NCBI GenBank assembly: GCA_030490835.1
Contig: CM059973.1
Location: 81,483,221-81,547,220, forward strand
From: Annona cherimola
Lineage: Eukaryota; Streptophyta; Magnoliopsida; Magnoliales; Annonaceae
DNA: 64,000 nt
Reading direction: 5' to 3'
The notes below the pieces were generated by a model. It was not told the origin of the DNA. It saw only the letters and a program-made list of their open reading frames with translations, and did not search any database. Shown here piece after piece: positions 38,696 through 48,557 of this stretch. Numbering within the stretch: position 1 is the stretch's first letter; the number at the start of each line of letters is the position of its first letter. A program made the position numbers and the translations under genes.

Positions 38696-39026
38696 AATTT
38701 TAAAAATTCTATTGGGATTTATATCCAGCATAATTTTTTTGTCACATATATCCAGCATAATTAAGTGACTTTATTTGCCAATTTTCTTGAATTACTAAAG
38801 TCCTAACAAAAACAACGGCTACTATTACGAGTATATTTCCAAGGACGATCACAACCGTTCATGTCATAGCTACAGATGGCGTTTGCCCAAGTGCTCTGTC
38901 CGTCCGTCTTCATGAAGTCGTTTGTGGGCAGGATAATATATAAACCTAAAAACGTAATGAGCGAATCCCCAGTCGACCTGCAGAGTGTTGAGTAATTGTA
39001 GACCAGGAAGAAATCTCACAAATTAA

Positions 39027-39297
39027 GGGTGTGTTTAGTTAGGGTAAAACTTTCTATCAAAATTTTTTTTGGGTAAAAATTGTCAAATTGATATACAATA
39101 ATGTAATATAATAGGGGTAATGATGATAAGTAAAGAGAATAAAGTTAAAATAGATAGGTTAGTTGTATGGGTAGTTGTGTAGAAATGATTGAAAAGTAGG
39201 GTAGTTTGTATAGAAAAATATAAAAAATTAAAAATAAAATAATTACGAAGACTGAAAAGTTTTGGTTAATATTTTTTTACTCCAAACAAACGCACCC
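39027..39297 (+). mobile_element. MITE family 1, copy A (TAA target duplication)
   Basis: Begins GGGTGTGTTTAGTTAGGG and ends CCAAACAAACGCACCC, giving inverted termini. It is flanked by TAA on both sides (39024-39026, 39298-39300). A 3-bp TWA duplication and short size suggest a PIF/Harbinger-derived MITE. The interior matches the copy at 46863-47153 closely (GAGAATAAAGTTAAAATAGA, TAGGTTAGTTGTAT, GTAGAAATGATTGAAAAGTA). Confidence 0.75.
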
Positions 39298-39858
39298 TAA
39301 ATTAAATTATTACCTTTGGATTTTAGGCTTCACCGGCAGCCGGAATTGATTTTCAATATTGGATGAGATTTAATATGACCATTTTTATCTTGATATGTAT
39401 ATATTTGATTTTTTTTATATGATCTTGATATATATATGTATGTATGTATATTACATTTTTAAGGAAAAATCTCTTCACACGTTTTTCGCGCAAAGCCAAA
39501 TACTCACTATATTAAAAAATCAGAGATAAGCTCAAGACATTAACGTTATCATTTTTCTTATGCGTGCTCCAACCAACCCTTTACGTTTTTTTTTATTAGT
39601 ATATTTCAATATCTGTTACAGCGATGCGAGCTTTACGTTTTTACTAAAGCCATCGATCTATAATTTATAATTTGTATCAAATCCAGTTAAAGTTGCACCC
39701 CTTTAATTACCGAAAAAAAGTGCTTCTTGCATTAAAAGAATAATAAAGATGGAAAGAGAAATAATCTCCGAATGCGTCATCGGCTGTCACATGCGTTCGA
39801 AGCTGGAAATTGAACTCGATGGATCGCAGCAGCAAGAATAAGCTAACAACCGCAATAG

Positions 39859-39903
39859 TTTTTTTTTTTTTTTTTTTGGTTGGGGGGGGGGGGGGGGGGG
39901 GGG
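39859..39903. repeat. Poly(T)19 followed by poly(G)22 tract
   Basis: T run 39859-39877, GGT T spacer, then 22 consecutive G at 39882-39903. A G homopolymer this long can form G-quadruplexes and is also prone to length error in sequencing, so the exact count is uncertain. Confidence 0.9.
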
Positions 39904-40280
39904 TGAAGAAAAGGTTTTACGCTTCACATAAAACAAATTAAAAGGCAGGGTGGGTCATTAGTATCTATCAGCTACGTTTTAAAAGAGCCCGCCGGTCGAT
40001 GATCGATGAGTTAATAATTAAACCATTAAACAAGTTTGGATTGATTATTGCACTTCTACCAACTAATCAGTATCTATCTATATTGCTTGATGCATATAAA
40101 TTATGTCGAATGAATGGAAATCGCGTTCGCGTCTAACACAAGTAACCGATAGGCAAAATATCTCAAGAAAATAAAAACACCAAGGGGTCAAGCGATTTTT
40201 ATCTTTCTTTTTTTTTCCCGCATTCCTTTTGCTGACGTAAAAATGAATTTCAATTTTTCTAATCTAAATGCAAATGTTTC

Positions 40281-40709
40281 TGTTAGGAAACGTGATTCGG
40301 GTAGATACAGATTACAGCGGAAGCACATACAATAAAATAGGATTAAATAAATAATAACAAGATCAAACACAAGAAGACACCAAAATTTACGTGGAAAACT
40401 CTTCAAACCAAGAAGGGAAAAACCACGGAAGAAATATACCAATATACTAAAATAAATAGGTTACAGAGATACACATAAGAATACCTCACACATATTTTCT
40501 GGATACCTCACATACACTCCAAACAAGAATACTCTGATAACCCCCTCTCTCACGTCCCAATGGGACACCTCTTAAGGTTCCATCGAATTCCTAACCGATC
40601 CACCTATAAATAAAATTCCTTTACGCTCTTACGCAATTCCAGTCTCACACAACTGAACTATATAGGATACGCAATCTCAATCACAACAGAATACAAAACA
40701 AACCTAACA
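40281..40709 (+). mobile_element. Solo LTR (429 bp)
   Basis: Begins TGTTAGG and ends CCTAACA, a perfect 7-bp inverted terminus with TG...CA. A TATAAATA box lies near 40611, late in the unit as in an LTR. The interior carries ACGTGGAAAACTC and GGGAAAAACCACGG, phrases common in plant LTR sequence. Flanking pentamers (GTTTC and TTCCC) do not match, so either the target duplication has decayed or the copy formed by recombination between different insertions. No partner LTR is nearby. Confidence 0.6.
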
Positions 40710-41879
40710 TTCCCCAATACCATTTTTTATCATTAATTTTAGCCCTTTGGCTTCGCTTAGCTTTTGCCTCTTCCAAATGACAAATTTGTACCTATTGCAG
40801 ACACGCCAATAATAACAAAATCATTACAAATAAAAAAAATAATAAAAACGAAATCATAAAGCATTACAGGACGAAGCCGTTTCCGTTTCCCCTTAGTAAT
40901 AGATTGCTTTCCTTTCATGTATTTGCATTCACATTAAAAAAAAAAAAAAAAAAAATTCAAAGTGGTGATCGATTTTGAGAAGTAATAGATTGGAAAATGA
41001 AATTACTTTTAGCCGATTAAATACCTTAGTTATAGTATGTTCTTCGAAGTCAATAACCGGCAATTTTGGCCACTCCAATTGATTAATTCTAGCTTTAAGT
41101 CAGCCAATGAAGTTGAAGGTTGGTGCTACCCAGCTTGTTCATCAAAGCCACTGACCAGCAATTTTAGCGACTTTACAACTACCAGTGTCACGACCCTTGT
41201 AATATTCCATTTCACTAGTATCACAAATTTATCCACTATCCACGCTATTTTTTTTAGATTATTAATATTATTATTATTGTTTATGGAAGAATGAATCTAC
41301 CTTTTGAGCTTCTTGTGTTCACACGATTGCATCTACCCGACCAGAATCTAGCTTTTAGCCTCTTGTGTTCACATGATTGCATCCACCCGAGTTAATTATG
41401 GTAGATAGAAATTACGAGGTGGACGTGGTTGCACGCGGATATATCAGGCATCCCTTATTAAGAAGACTATTTTACTTAAGTGCTCAATGGAGAAAATGTG
41501 TTGTGCATGCATGCGTGAATCTGTCAATGTTCTCTTAATTTTATCACGCACGGTTCCTGCTGTCCGGTTAAGTTCGAGGATTTCCCGCCTATTACATATA
41601 GCTATTCCTGTCAATAATAGATAATAGAGGTTGTTGTTGACTTTACACCACGTGCAAGGACAAAACATTTGGTAAAAAACGTCAAGATTTTTCAATTTTG
41701 GACATACATGCCAAAATGTTGATGACATTATATTGGAGTTTTCAATTCAGCTGTCACTACCGTGAGAGTACTGGTGAACCATATAGAATGCAGAGGGCTC
41801 ATTGAGTTAACTTATTTGATAAGGTTAGCTGGGTTGACCAAGTTAACAGGGTTAATTGGGATTGAATGTTTTCAATGAG

Positions 41880-42140
41880 TTGAGTTGAGTTGGTTGAACC
41901 CGATAGAGTGATGGCATGACAGGTTTGAGTGGTCGACTTCGGCAGAGTGACGACATGGCTTAGATTAGCTAAGTCAACTAGTTTGAGCTGACTCAGGTAG
42001 ATTGACAGCATGGTTAACTTCAGCTGAGTCAACTCAGACAGAGTGATGGTATGGCTGGATTGAGTTGATTTAACATGAACAAACTATTGAGATAATTGGG
42101 TTGGGTTGAGTTGACTTGTACAGAGTGATGTTAGGACTGG
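41880..42140. repeat. Degenerate tandem minisatellite-like repeat
   Basis: The anchor GAGTGATGGCATGGC and variants recur at about 41906, 41945, 42000, 42041 and 42123, with intervening GAGTTGAGTTG/GTCAACT(T/C) words. Spacing is irregular (39-82 bp). It is a decayed tandem array; the minus-strand frames across it only reflect the repetition. Confidence 0.5.
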
Positions 42141-43128
42141 ATTTCTTCCAAGCTTATTTTGGTTGAGTATCATTATGGGAAGTTTGGCTTCGGTTGATTT
42201 TGGCAGCGTTAGAAAATTTATGGAGCGTAGCATGAGTTTCGAGAGAAAAAATGTCAAGTCCATCTCTTTGCTTTGATCCATCTTTTTATTGTATGCAACA
42301 ACGTTGTTATGCTTTGTGATTGTTGTTAATGGGCATGGCACCAATGTGGCCAAATTTGTTGTAATGAATCGATTCACCTATACAAGCATGATGAGATATC
42401 CACTTTAGATCATTGATGTAACATTTGCCAAATTCGTTAAAACTCATTCTTAAAGCCAACTCAAAGTTTTTTATAATTTTTTGGGTCTTGCCTTGGTCTT
42501 GCCCAAATAGATCTACGTAAGTTTTTTGAAAATATTTAGATAAAAAATTAAAATTTTTATCTAAACATCTCCTAAGAATTTTTAAAAATTATATAAACTT
42601 ATCGAGTTAAGGCCCACAATATTGTATAAAATTTTTTAAAACAAAGTAGAGATCCGATCCCAACGACTGGCTGCATGATTGTCCCTTAAAATCCAAAACA
42701 AAATTTACCATCATGTGCACAGTTATAAAATTGTTTTCACTTTTCCAATCTAGATTTATCTCAATGTAAATTGGAACAGTGGGATGCACTGCGGATTTAA
42801 AGACAAAAGTGTGCCTCCTGCTGCCACACACCTCTTCCCCAAATACCCACTTTCTCTCGTATTATGTTCATCCCTACATGGTGACAAAAATAGTGTGTTT
42901 ATTATTCCCACTACCCTAATCCATTTCCAATTGATAAAAGAGTTTTTGTGTTTATTATGATAAAATTATTGATTTTAGCAGATAAATAGTACAAAGTGTC
43001 TACTAATATATATTTTAGCCACATCTACCATAGAAGTTTAGAATTGAACCAATTTTATCCATATATAATTGCACTCGAAATGCTAGGCTTAATACCTAAA
43101 ACCATTGTTAACGTCTAAAATTATACTC

Positions 43129-43200
43129 AGTTTGCAGCCTATAGGTAGTTGTAGTAACTTTGAGGTCTTGAGTCATGAGTTTCAAATCCCTTCTTAAATT
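43129..43200 (+). repeat. tRNA-like SINE head fragment
   Basis: ATAGGTAGTTGTAGTAAC resembles a pol III A box region, and GAGTTTCAAATCCC a B box, with about 35 bp between them. The following sequence is AT-rich without a clear poly-A end. Probable remnant only. Confidence 0.3.
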
Positions 43201-43512
43201 GACAAGATAAAAAAGTAAAAGTGAGAATGTAGGAATAAAAAAAATTAAAAAGTTGAGAGAATAATATGATGATATAAGTAATGATTATGAGTAAAGGAAA
43301 AATAGATTTGGTAGTTGTATAAAAAAATGATTGAAAGATCAAGTAATAATAATAATAAATGTTAGTTAGATGGTTAAGATATAAAATTATATCACAAATG
43401 TGCAGAAAGAAGCAGGAAAACTTTCCCCTTCTCAAAATTTGAAATCTGTTCTTATTTCTCTTAACAGCTACAAGTCAACTAAAATAAGGTATAGCTTGAA
43501 AATAAAAAAAAG

Positions 43513-43748
43513 CTGTTTGTGGATCTAGGAGCTAGTAGCCATTAGTATAAATAGAGAGTGACGGGAAGGAGAAAGGGGTGCTTGATTTGTATTCGTTTCT
43601 AGTTCTTAGTTCATTAGTTGCAATAGAGGGAGAACACCGTCATTGTCAATTAGAGTCGGTGCTCAATCTCATTTCTTGTACTTTCTTCTGTAATGCTCCC
43701 ATCCAATTCAATCAGCAGATTTGGATCCTAACAAGTTGGATCCTAACA
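43513..43748 (+). repeat. 5' LTR (5'-truncated) of the 2.2-kb element
   Basis: Matches the 3' LTR from CTGTTTGTGG to GATCCTAACA. It carries TATAAATA at 43546-43553, which in the 3' copy is TGTAAATA. The terminal TTGGATCCTAACAAG block is present twice in tandem. Confidence 0.88.
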
Positions 43749-43775
43749 AGGTATCAGAGCTAGGTTATCCTAACG

Positions 43776-44474
43776 ATGCCAGGAGCTGGGACGCAAGGAG
43801 AGCGCCTTAATCGTATGGAGCAGGATTTGATACTGCAACAGAATTCACAGGCCAGTCAGGAAGAGAGACTCGGTCGAATCGAGAGACAAGTGGTGGAGCG
43901 ATCGGCAGCATACGAGCGTCACATAGACAGCTTTGGATAGCAATTGGCGGATGTCCGCGACAGCTTAAGAGCGCAGTTTGAAGTCATGCTCCTCAAGCTT
44001 GATACGATCGTCGATTTGCACAACACTCCACCCGATTTGCGTAACACACCGCCCATTCCTCCGGGATTCGGACAAGAGGAACCCACCTGGCATAACAGCA
44101 AGCCTGAGGGACATCACTCGCATCTGCCGGGACACGTTAGCTTCTATCAAGGTATCGAAATGCTGGACAAAGTTGAGAAAATGTGTCAAGATTCTTTGGG
44201 AATCATCGACCAGATGAAAATCGAGGATCGCCTTAGGCCATCACCGTTGAAGGAGAGCTTGGCTGCCGCATTCACATCAGGGCCGACTATCAAGGTTGCA
44301 TGCATTACTGAGACCGCCGACGAGAAGAGGAGGCAACAAGCAAGTAGTGCGGTGGCAGAGGTGGTGGGTGTCGGAGGTAATCCTAACCCAAATAAGGGAG
44401 AAGAGGACGGTGGTGTTAGGGGGCAGTTGATCGACGCGCCGCAGAGCCAGGGGAGGCGTTTGAAGAAGCAGTAG
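43776..44474 (+). pseudogene. gag-like ORF of the LTR element, interrupted by one TAG
   Basis: From ATG 43776, 25 bp after the primer-binding site, the frame runs 232 codons to TAG 44472-44474. It is broken once by an in-frame TAG at codon 55 (43938-43940). The N-terminus (MPGAGTQGERLNRMEQDL and on) is charged and Gln/Glu/Arg-rich with coiled-coil character. A Pro-rich PPDLRNTPPIPPGFGQEEP segment follows, then an alpha-helical stretch. No CCHC zinc knuckle is visible. Its position and composition fit a gag-like protein; homology is inferred, not demonstrated. The stop may be a recent mutation or a sequencing error. Confidence 0.6.
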
Positions 44475-44641
44475 CTGCGAATACTACTATGGGTACAATA
44501 CTAAGCCACCTTTCCGATCGGCTTTACCAGAAGATGATAATCGGTGTCATCGAAGGGCCGAGAATGATGGCGTGGGAAGTCTCCAGCAGTGACGAGCTCT
44601 CCGTCCCCTGCATCAGTAGGGGCGACGCATAGCAGCTAAGG

Positions 44642-45334
44642 GTGGAGCTACGGTGGTGGGTGGGGTTGACGAAGAGGGATCATGCAATCCTTGTTTTAGG
44701 GACAAAAAAATCAGAAGGCAGTGGGCTTGAAGAATTGGATGGCCAGGAGGTGTTTGATCAAATGCTAGAATGGGACCCGGGTGGGTGGGTTATGGGGCTG
44801 AAACAGGAGGTCGTCCGGGCGAGGGGCACTTGGGATCCGGGAGGACTTTCTTTTACCTGGCTTACTTTCAGGGATGGCAGGTGGGTCTGGGACCCAGGTG
44901 GCATTGTCTGCGTCAACGCAGGGGTGATGGAAAGACGACGGTGGCTCGTCCGATTTCTTTGTGCTTTTCTCATGGAGCTTGATGTCTCCTTTTTCCGTAC
45001 TGGAGCTCCTGGCGAGGTCCTTGATTCTCTAAAGGATCGATTAAAGTCTAATGTGAATCAGCTAGCAGTTGTTGTTGTGCCAACAGATATTGATTGGGAT
45101 ATTTTTGTGGATAACGTGGAGATTCATTGGGAAATAGATGTCGTTGGACAGACAGATGAAACTAGCAACGAATTTGGCACTTATGAGATGGTCAATCCAA
45201 ATGAAGATTTTAATGTGTCTGTAACAGACAATGGTATGGAGTCTGATCCTTCAGTCAAGAGATTGGAAGGCGGGGATCTTGAGGAGAGTTCCAAGTCAGA
45301 GATATGCTGGGAAGGATTCATCTCTGTCACTTGA
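44642..45334 (+). CDS. Unknown ORF inside the LTR element (about 230 codons)
   Basis: An open frame downstream of the gag-like ORF in a different frame, ending about 105 bp before the 3' LTR. The listed first codon is GTG, not ATG; the first internal ATG is at codon 41 (44762), so the true start is unknown. The protein has three WDPGG motifs in its first half (WDPGGWVMG, WDPGGLSFTW, WDPGGIVC), a hydrophobic segment around CAFLMELDVSFF and a Glu/Asp/Ser-rich C-terminal half. It shows no protease, RT, RNase H or integrase signature. It may be a remnant of an unrelated captured sequence or a decayed env-like/extra ORF; function is unknown. Confidence 0.4.
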   Translation: MELRWWVGLTKRDHAILVLGTKKSEGSGLEELDGQEVFDQMLEWDPGGWVMGLKQEVVRARGTWDPGGLSFTWLTFRDGRWVWDPGGIVCVNAGVMERRRWLVRFLCAFLMELDVSFFRTGAPGEVLDSLKDRLKSNVNQLAVVVVPTDIDWDIFVDNVEIHWEIDVVGQTDETSNEFGTYEMVNPNEDFNVSVTDNGMESDPSVKRLEGGDLEESSKSEICWEGFISVT

Positions 45335-45440
45335 GTGTTTGTTTTGTTGGCCTTTAATTTGGTTCTGCTCTTTGCAATTGTAAATAATTTTGATTTTTTT
45401 TTCCACCTTGTGGGCAAGGTGGATTTTAGGCGGGGTGGAA

Positions 45441-45693
45441 TGATAGGGTCTAGGAGGGTAGGTGGGCCTAGCCTGTTTGTGGAGCTAGTAGCTAGTAGCC
45501 ATTAGTGTAAATAGAGAGTGACGGGAAGGAGAAATGGGTGCTTGATTTGTATTCGTTTCTAGTTCTTAGTTCATTAGTTGCAGTAGAGGGAGAACATTGT
45601 CATTGTCAATTAGAGTCGGTGCTCAATCTCATTTCTTGTACTTTCTTCTGTAATGCTCTCATCCAATTCAATCAGCAGATTTGGATCCTAACA
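45441..45693 (+). repeat. 3' LTR of the 2.2-kb element
   Basis: Starts TGATAGGGTC directly after the polypurine tract and ends CCTAACA. 253 bp, and about 96% identical by eye to the surviving part of the 5' LTR. Confidence 0.88.
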
Positions 45694-46494
45694 CAGTCTT
45701 GAGTACAAATTGGGTACGTAAAATAAACATTTGTATTAGAAGCCCAGCCAAAACATAACTTTTTCCGAAGATGACATAAATTACGAAATAAGCCGTCTTC
45801 AACAATCAGCCCGAACAAACAGCTCGAATCGTATTTTAAAATAATCCTCGTGGATCCGAAGACTCCGAGCTAAAAGTTTTTACTGCAATTACGGTGAAAA
45901 CGTTTTTACGAAGGTCAACGTACCACGCCCTCGGTGAAAATGAATAAAAATGAAGAACGATCCAAAGGATCGCAAGGATTTATTATCGATATAATACGAT
46001 GATCGATCACCATGGTATGCTAACCCGACTAAAGCCTTATGCAGTGCAAATTGATCGGCATCTACATACACGAAACAACATATGCTAAACAAAACCATTT
46101 TCATATATACAAGCTTTTCTAATTAATTACTGTGCTCGTGGATATTCTCCTGCTATGTTATTTTACATAAAATAACCTTTTCTAATTAATTAATTCGGTC
46201 AAGATGGGATGAGACAAACTCGGGCGAAGATAGACAAGCATGAAATGTTGCTCTGTCTCAGCTTCATCGCCCGACGCATTCGTTCCCTCGTCCGCACAGG
46301 CAAACGGGACGATTTTGCGCATGTTTGCGGCAAAAGCTGGCAAATGAAATGGCGCTGAAGATGTAGCCAACGTCGACTCTTGGCGCCACCGGTATACATC
46401 TTTTATACAAAGTAGTGGACGGTGATCGATGTCTGCATTTGAGATGGAACGTTTTCTCTTTTTATATTTGAGAAGTAATCCTTTTATCCATGTT

Positions 46495-46790
46495 TAGCTT
46501 ATTTTAAAAAACTAATTTATAACATTTTTTTTTCGACACTTATTTATTTGAGTGTATTTAATTTATAAACAAATTTTACCTTTTTTGAATATATATATAT
46601 ATATATTTCGAGATTTTTAAACATTAAATTAAAAAACTCGAAAATATATACACATGTCCATAAATGGTATAATTTAATTTATATATTAAATTCACTTAGA
46701 TAAACAATCACATGAAGAAAAAGATAGAAAAAAAGTATCATAAATAAGTTTTTTAATATAAATTAACAAAACATTTACTTAATCTAAGCT
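46495..46790. mobile_element. Hairpin-forming AT-rich MITE (family 3)
   Basis: GTGTATTTAATTTATAAACAAATT on the left arm is mirrored by ATAATTTAATTTATATATTAAATTCAC on the right; the centre is an (AT)n run and TTTCGAGATTTTTAAA. Same family as 37370-37690. Confidence 0.55.
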
Positions 46791-46862
46791 AACATAATCA
46801 TTTCTCTATGTTTAAATATATTTGTACCAAAATCAAAATTACAAATTTATTTCTCTCTAATA

Positions 46863-47153
46863 GGGTGTGTTTGGTTGGGGGTAAAACTTTTGATGAAAAG
46901 TTTTTGAGGTAGAAGTTGTCACATTGATAGAAAATGATGTGATATAATAGGAGTAATGATGAGAAGTAAAGAGAATAAAGTTAAAATAGATAGGTTAGTT
47001 GTATAGATAGTTGTGTAGAAATGATTGAAAAGTAGGGTAATTTGTATAGGAAAATGTGAAAAAATAATTAAAAAATAAAGTAGTTATGGAGAGTGAAAAG
47101 TTTTAAATTGAAAAATTTTGATTGACATGTTTATATCCTAAACAAACACACCC
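46863..47153 (+). mobile_element. MITE family 1, copy B
   Basis: Best preserved termini of the family: GGGTGTGTTTGGTTGGGG on the left and AAACAAACACACCC on the right. 291 bp, non-coding. The interior is collinear with copy A at 39027-39297. Confidence 0.75.
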
Positions 47154-48557
47154 ATTGTCTTTATTTTTTTTATTAGTACTTGTCGTTATCATTCATTATG
47201 TTTTTAAATAAATCACTCCAACAGTGTACTTTAGGAGAATGGGTCGGGGAATTATGGCAGCGGGGGTCTACAATAGTGACCCCTGAATGATATCAGACGC
47301 CAAAATTCTGGTTCCGTGCATCCCATCTTCGTTTCTTCTTTTCCCTTTTCTTTCTAAGACCCCTCCGGAAAGGGGAAAGCGCTGCCCCATTTTTGGGGGT
47401 TCGCGCGTGAGATAAATGGTGACAAAAAATCATCCGACAGTCGTACAAGGCACATAACTGTCGTCCTGCGGGACGCTGAGGCTGAATGGGAGCCTCCAAA
47501 AAAAAAAAAAAAATCGCTTAAAAAATAGTAATGCAATACGGCGATATTTCCAACCCGAAAAAAGAAATAAATAAAATAAAAAAATCTCTTCCTTTTATCC
47601 CCTTCATGGCTGCTCCACCATGTAAAGGGCCAAACTAAGCACCAGCTGAGGGGCTGAAGAGCTCTTTCCTAGGTATGTTGTTTTCGGGTATTCTCAATCT
47701 CATGCTGTTCTTCTGAAATCCTTGGAATATAAAATTTTTTGATGTTATGTTTGAGCAATGGCTTTTTTTCATAGTGCACCTCCGAGAGCTGCAATTGGGT
47801 TTTGCAGCATGCTTCAATTAGATGTGTAGTGGAGAGCTGAGAAATGAAGATAAGAGGACGAATTGTGACAACTTTATTTAATTTCTTCTGCTACATGTAA
47901 GTGGGCGTAACTCGAAGAGAAGGAAGTTTAGATTGGAGTAGCAAAGTAGAATCACAACGATTTGGCTGTTTCTCCCGTTGCATCGCATTTCTGATAGAAT
48001 CTTGAAATGAAAACAAACTTGAGTTTCATATCTGAATTGAAACTAGTTTAACAGATATCCTGAAAGTTACTAGCGGAAGAGCAGTTTGCCTCATGTTTTC
48101 CTTCCTAACCATCATCTTCATCAAGGCCTTTCTCTAACCGATTGGTGTGACCTTAATCGAAATTGCGAAAATACTCAAATGTTGAATTGGATTTTTGACT
48201 GGTAATGCTACAGCTTTGGCGCTCTCATGATCACTTTACACCTGAGACTACCTGTATCTCTGGCCGCGTTAAATTAAATCATTAATCATCAATGGAACTT
48301 ATTATGTAATGTGGCAATGCAGCGAGGCCTAATAGAACTAAGTCGCTAACATTGTTACTGTTGAGACTGACTTTTTGGCACCCATGGACGATTCATTCGA
48401 GATTGTCTTTGGCTTCATTGACATTTTATTGGTTTTATTAGCAAGGAAAGAGAGTGAGAAAAACCACTTTTCATTGCTTCTTTCTTCTTTTTTTTTTCCC
48501 CCTGTCTATGGAAATACCTAATCCAGCCTCTTTGTTTGAGTTAAAAACACAGCTGAA

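Larger units (their letters stand above)
43513..45693 (+). mobile_element. Non-autonomous LTR retrotransposon with gag-like ORF (TR-GAG/LARD-like), about 2.2 kb
   Basis: The LTRs are 43513-43748 (5') and 45441-45693 (3', TGATAGGG...CCTAACA, 253 bp). Over the shared 221 bp (43513-43733 versus 45473-45693) I count about 8 mismatches, so the insertion is fairly recent. The 5' LTR lacks the first ~32 bp and has a 15-bp duplication (TTGGATCCTAACAAG) at its 3' end. Directly after it is a primer-binding site GGTATCAGAGC (43751-43760 plus flanking base), complementary to the initiator tRNA-Met 3' end. A purine-rich AGGCGGGGTGGAA (45428-45440) acts as polypurine tract before the 3' LTR. The interior has a gag-like ORF and a second unknown ORF but no protease, reverse transcriptase, RNase H or integrase. 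No target duplication was found, probably because the 5' end is lost. Confidence 0.85.

Noticed and set aside
41880..42140. CRISPR-like array in the GAGTGATGG repeats
   Set aside because: Repeats are degenerate, spacing is irregular, there are no cas genes and the DNA is nuclear plant.
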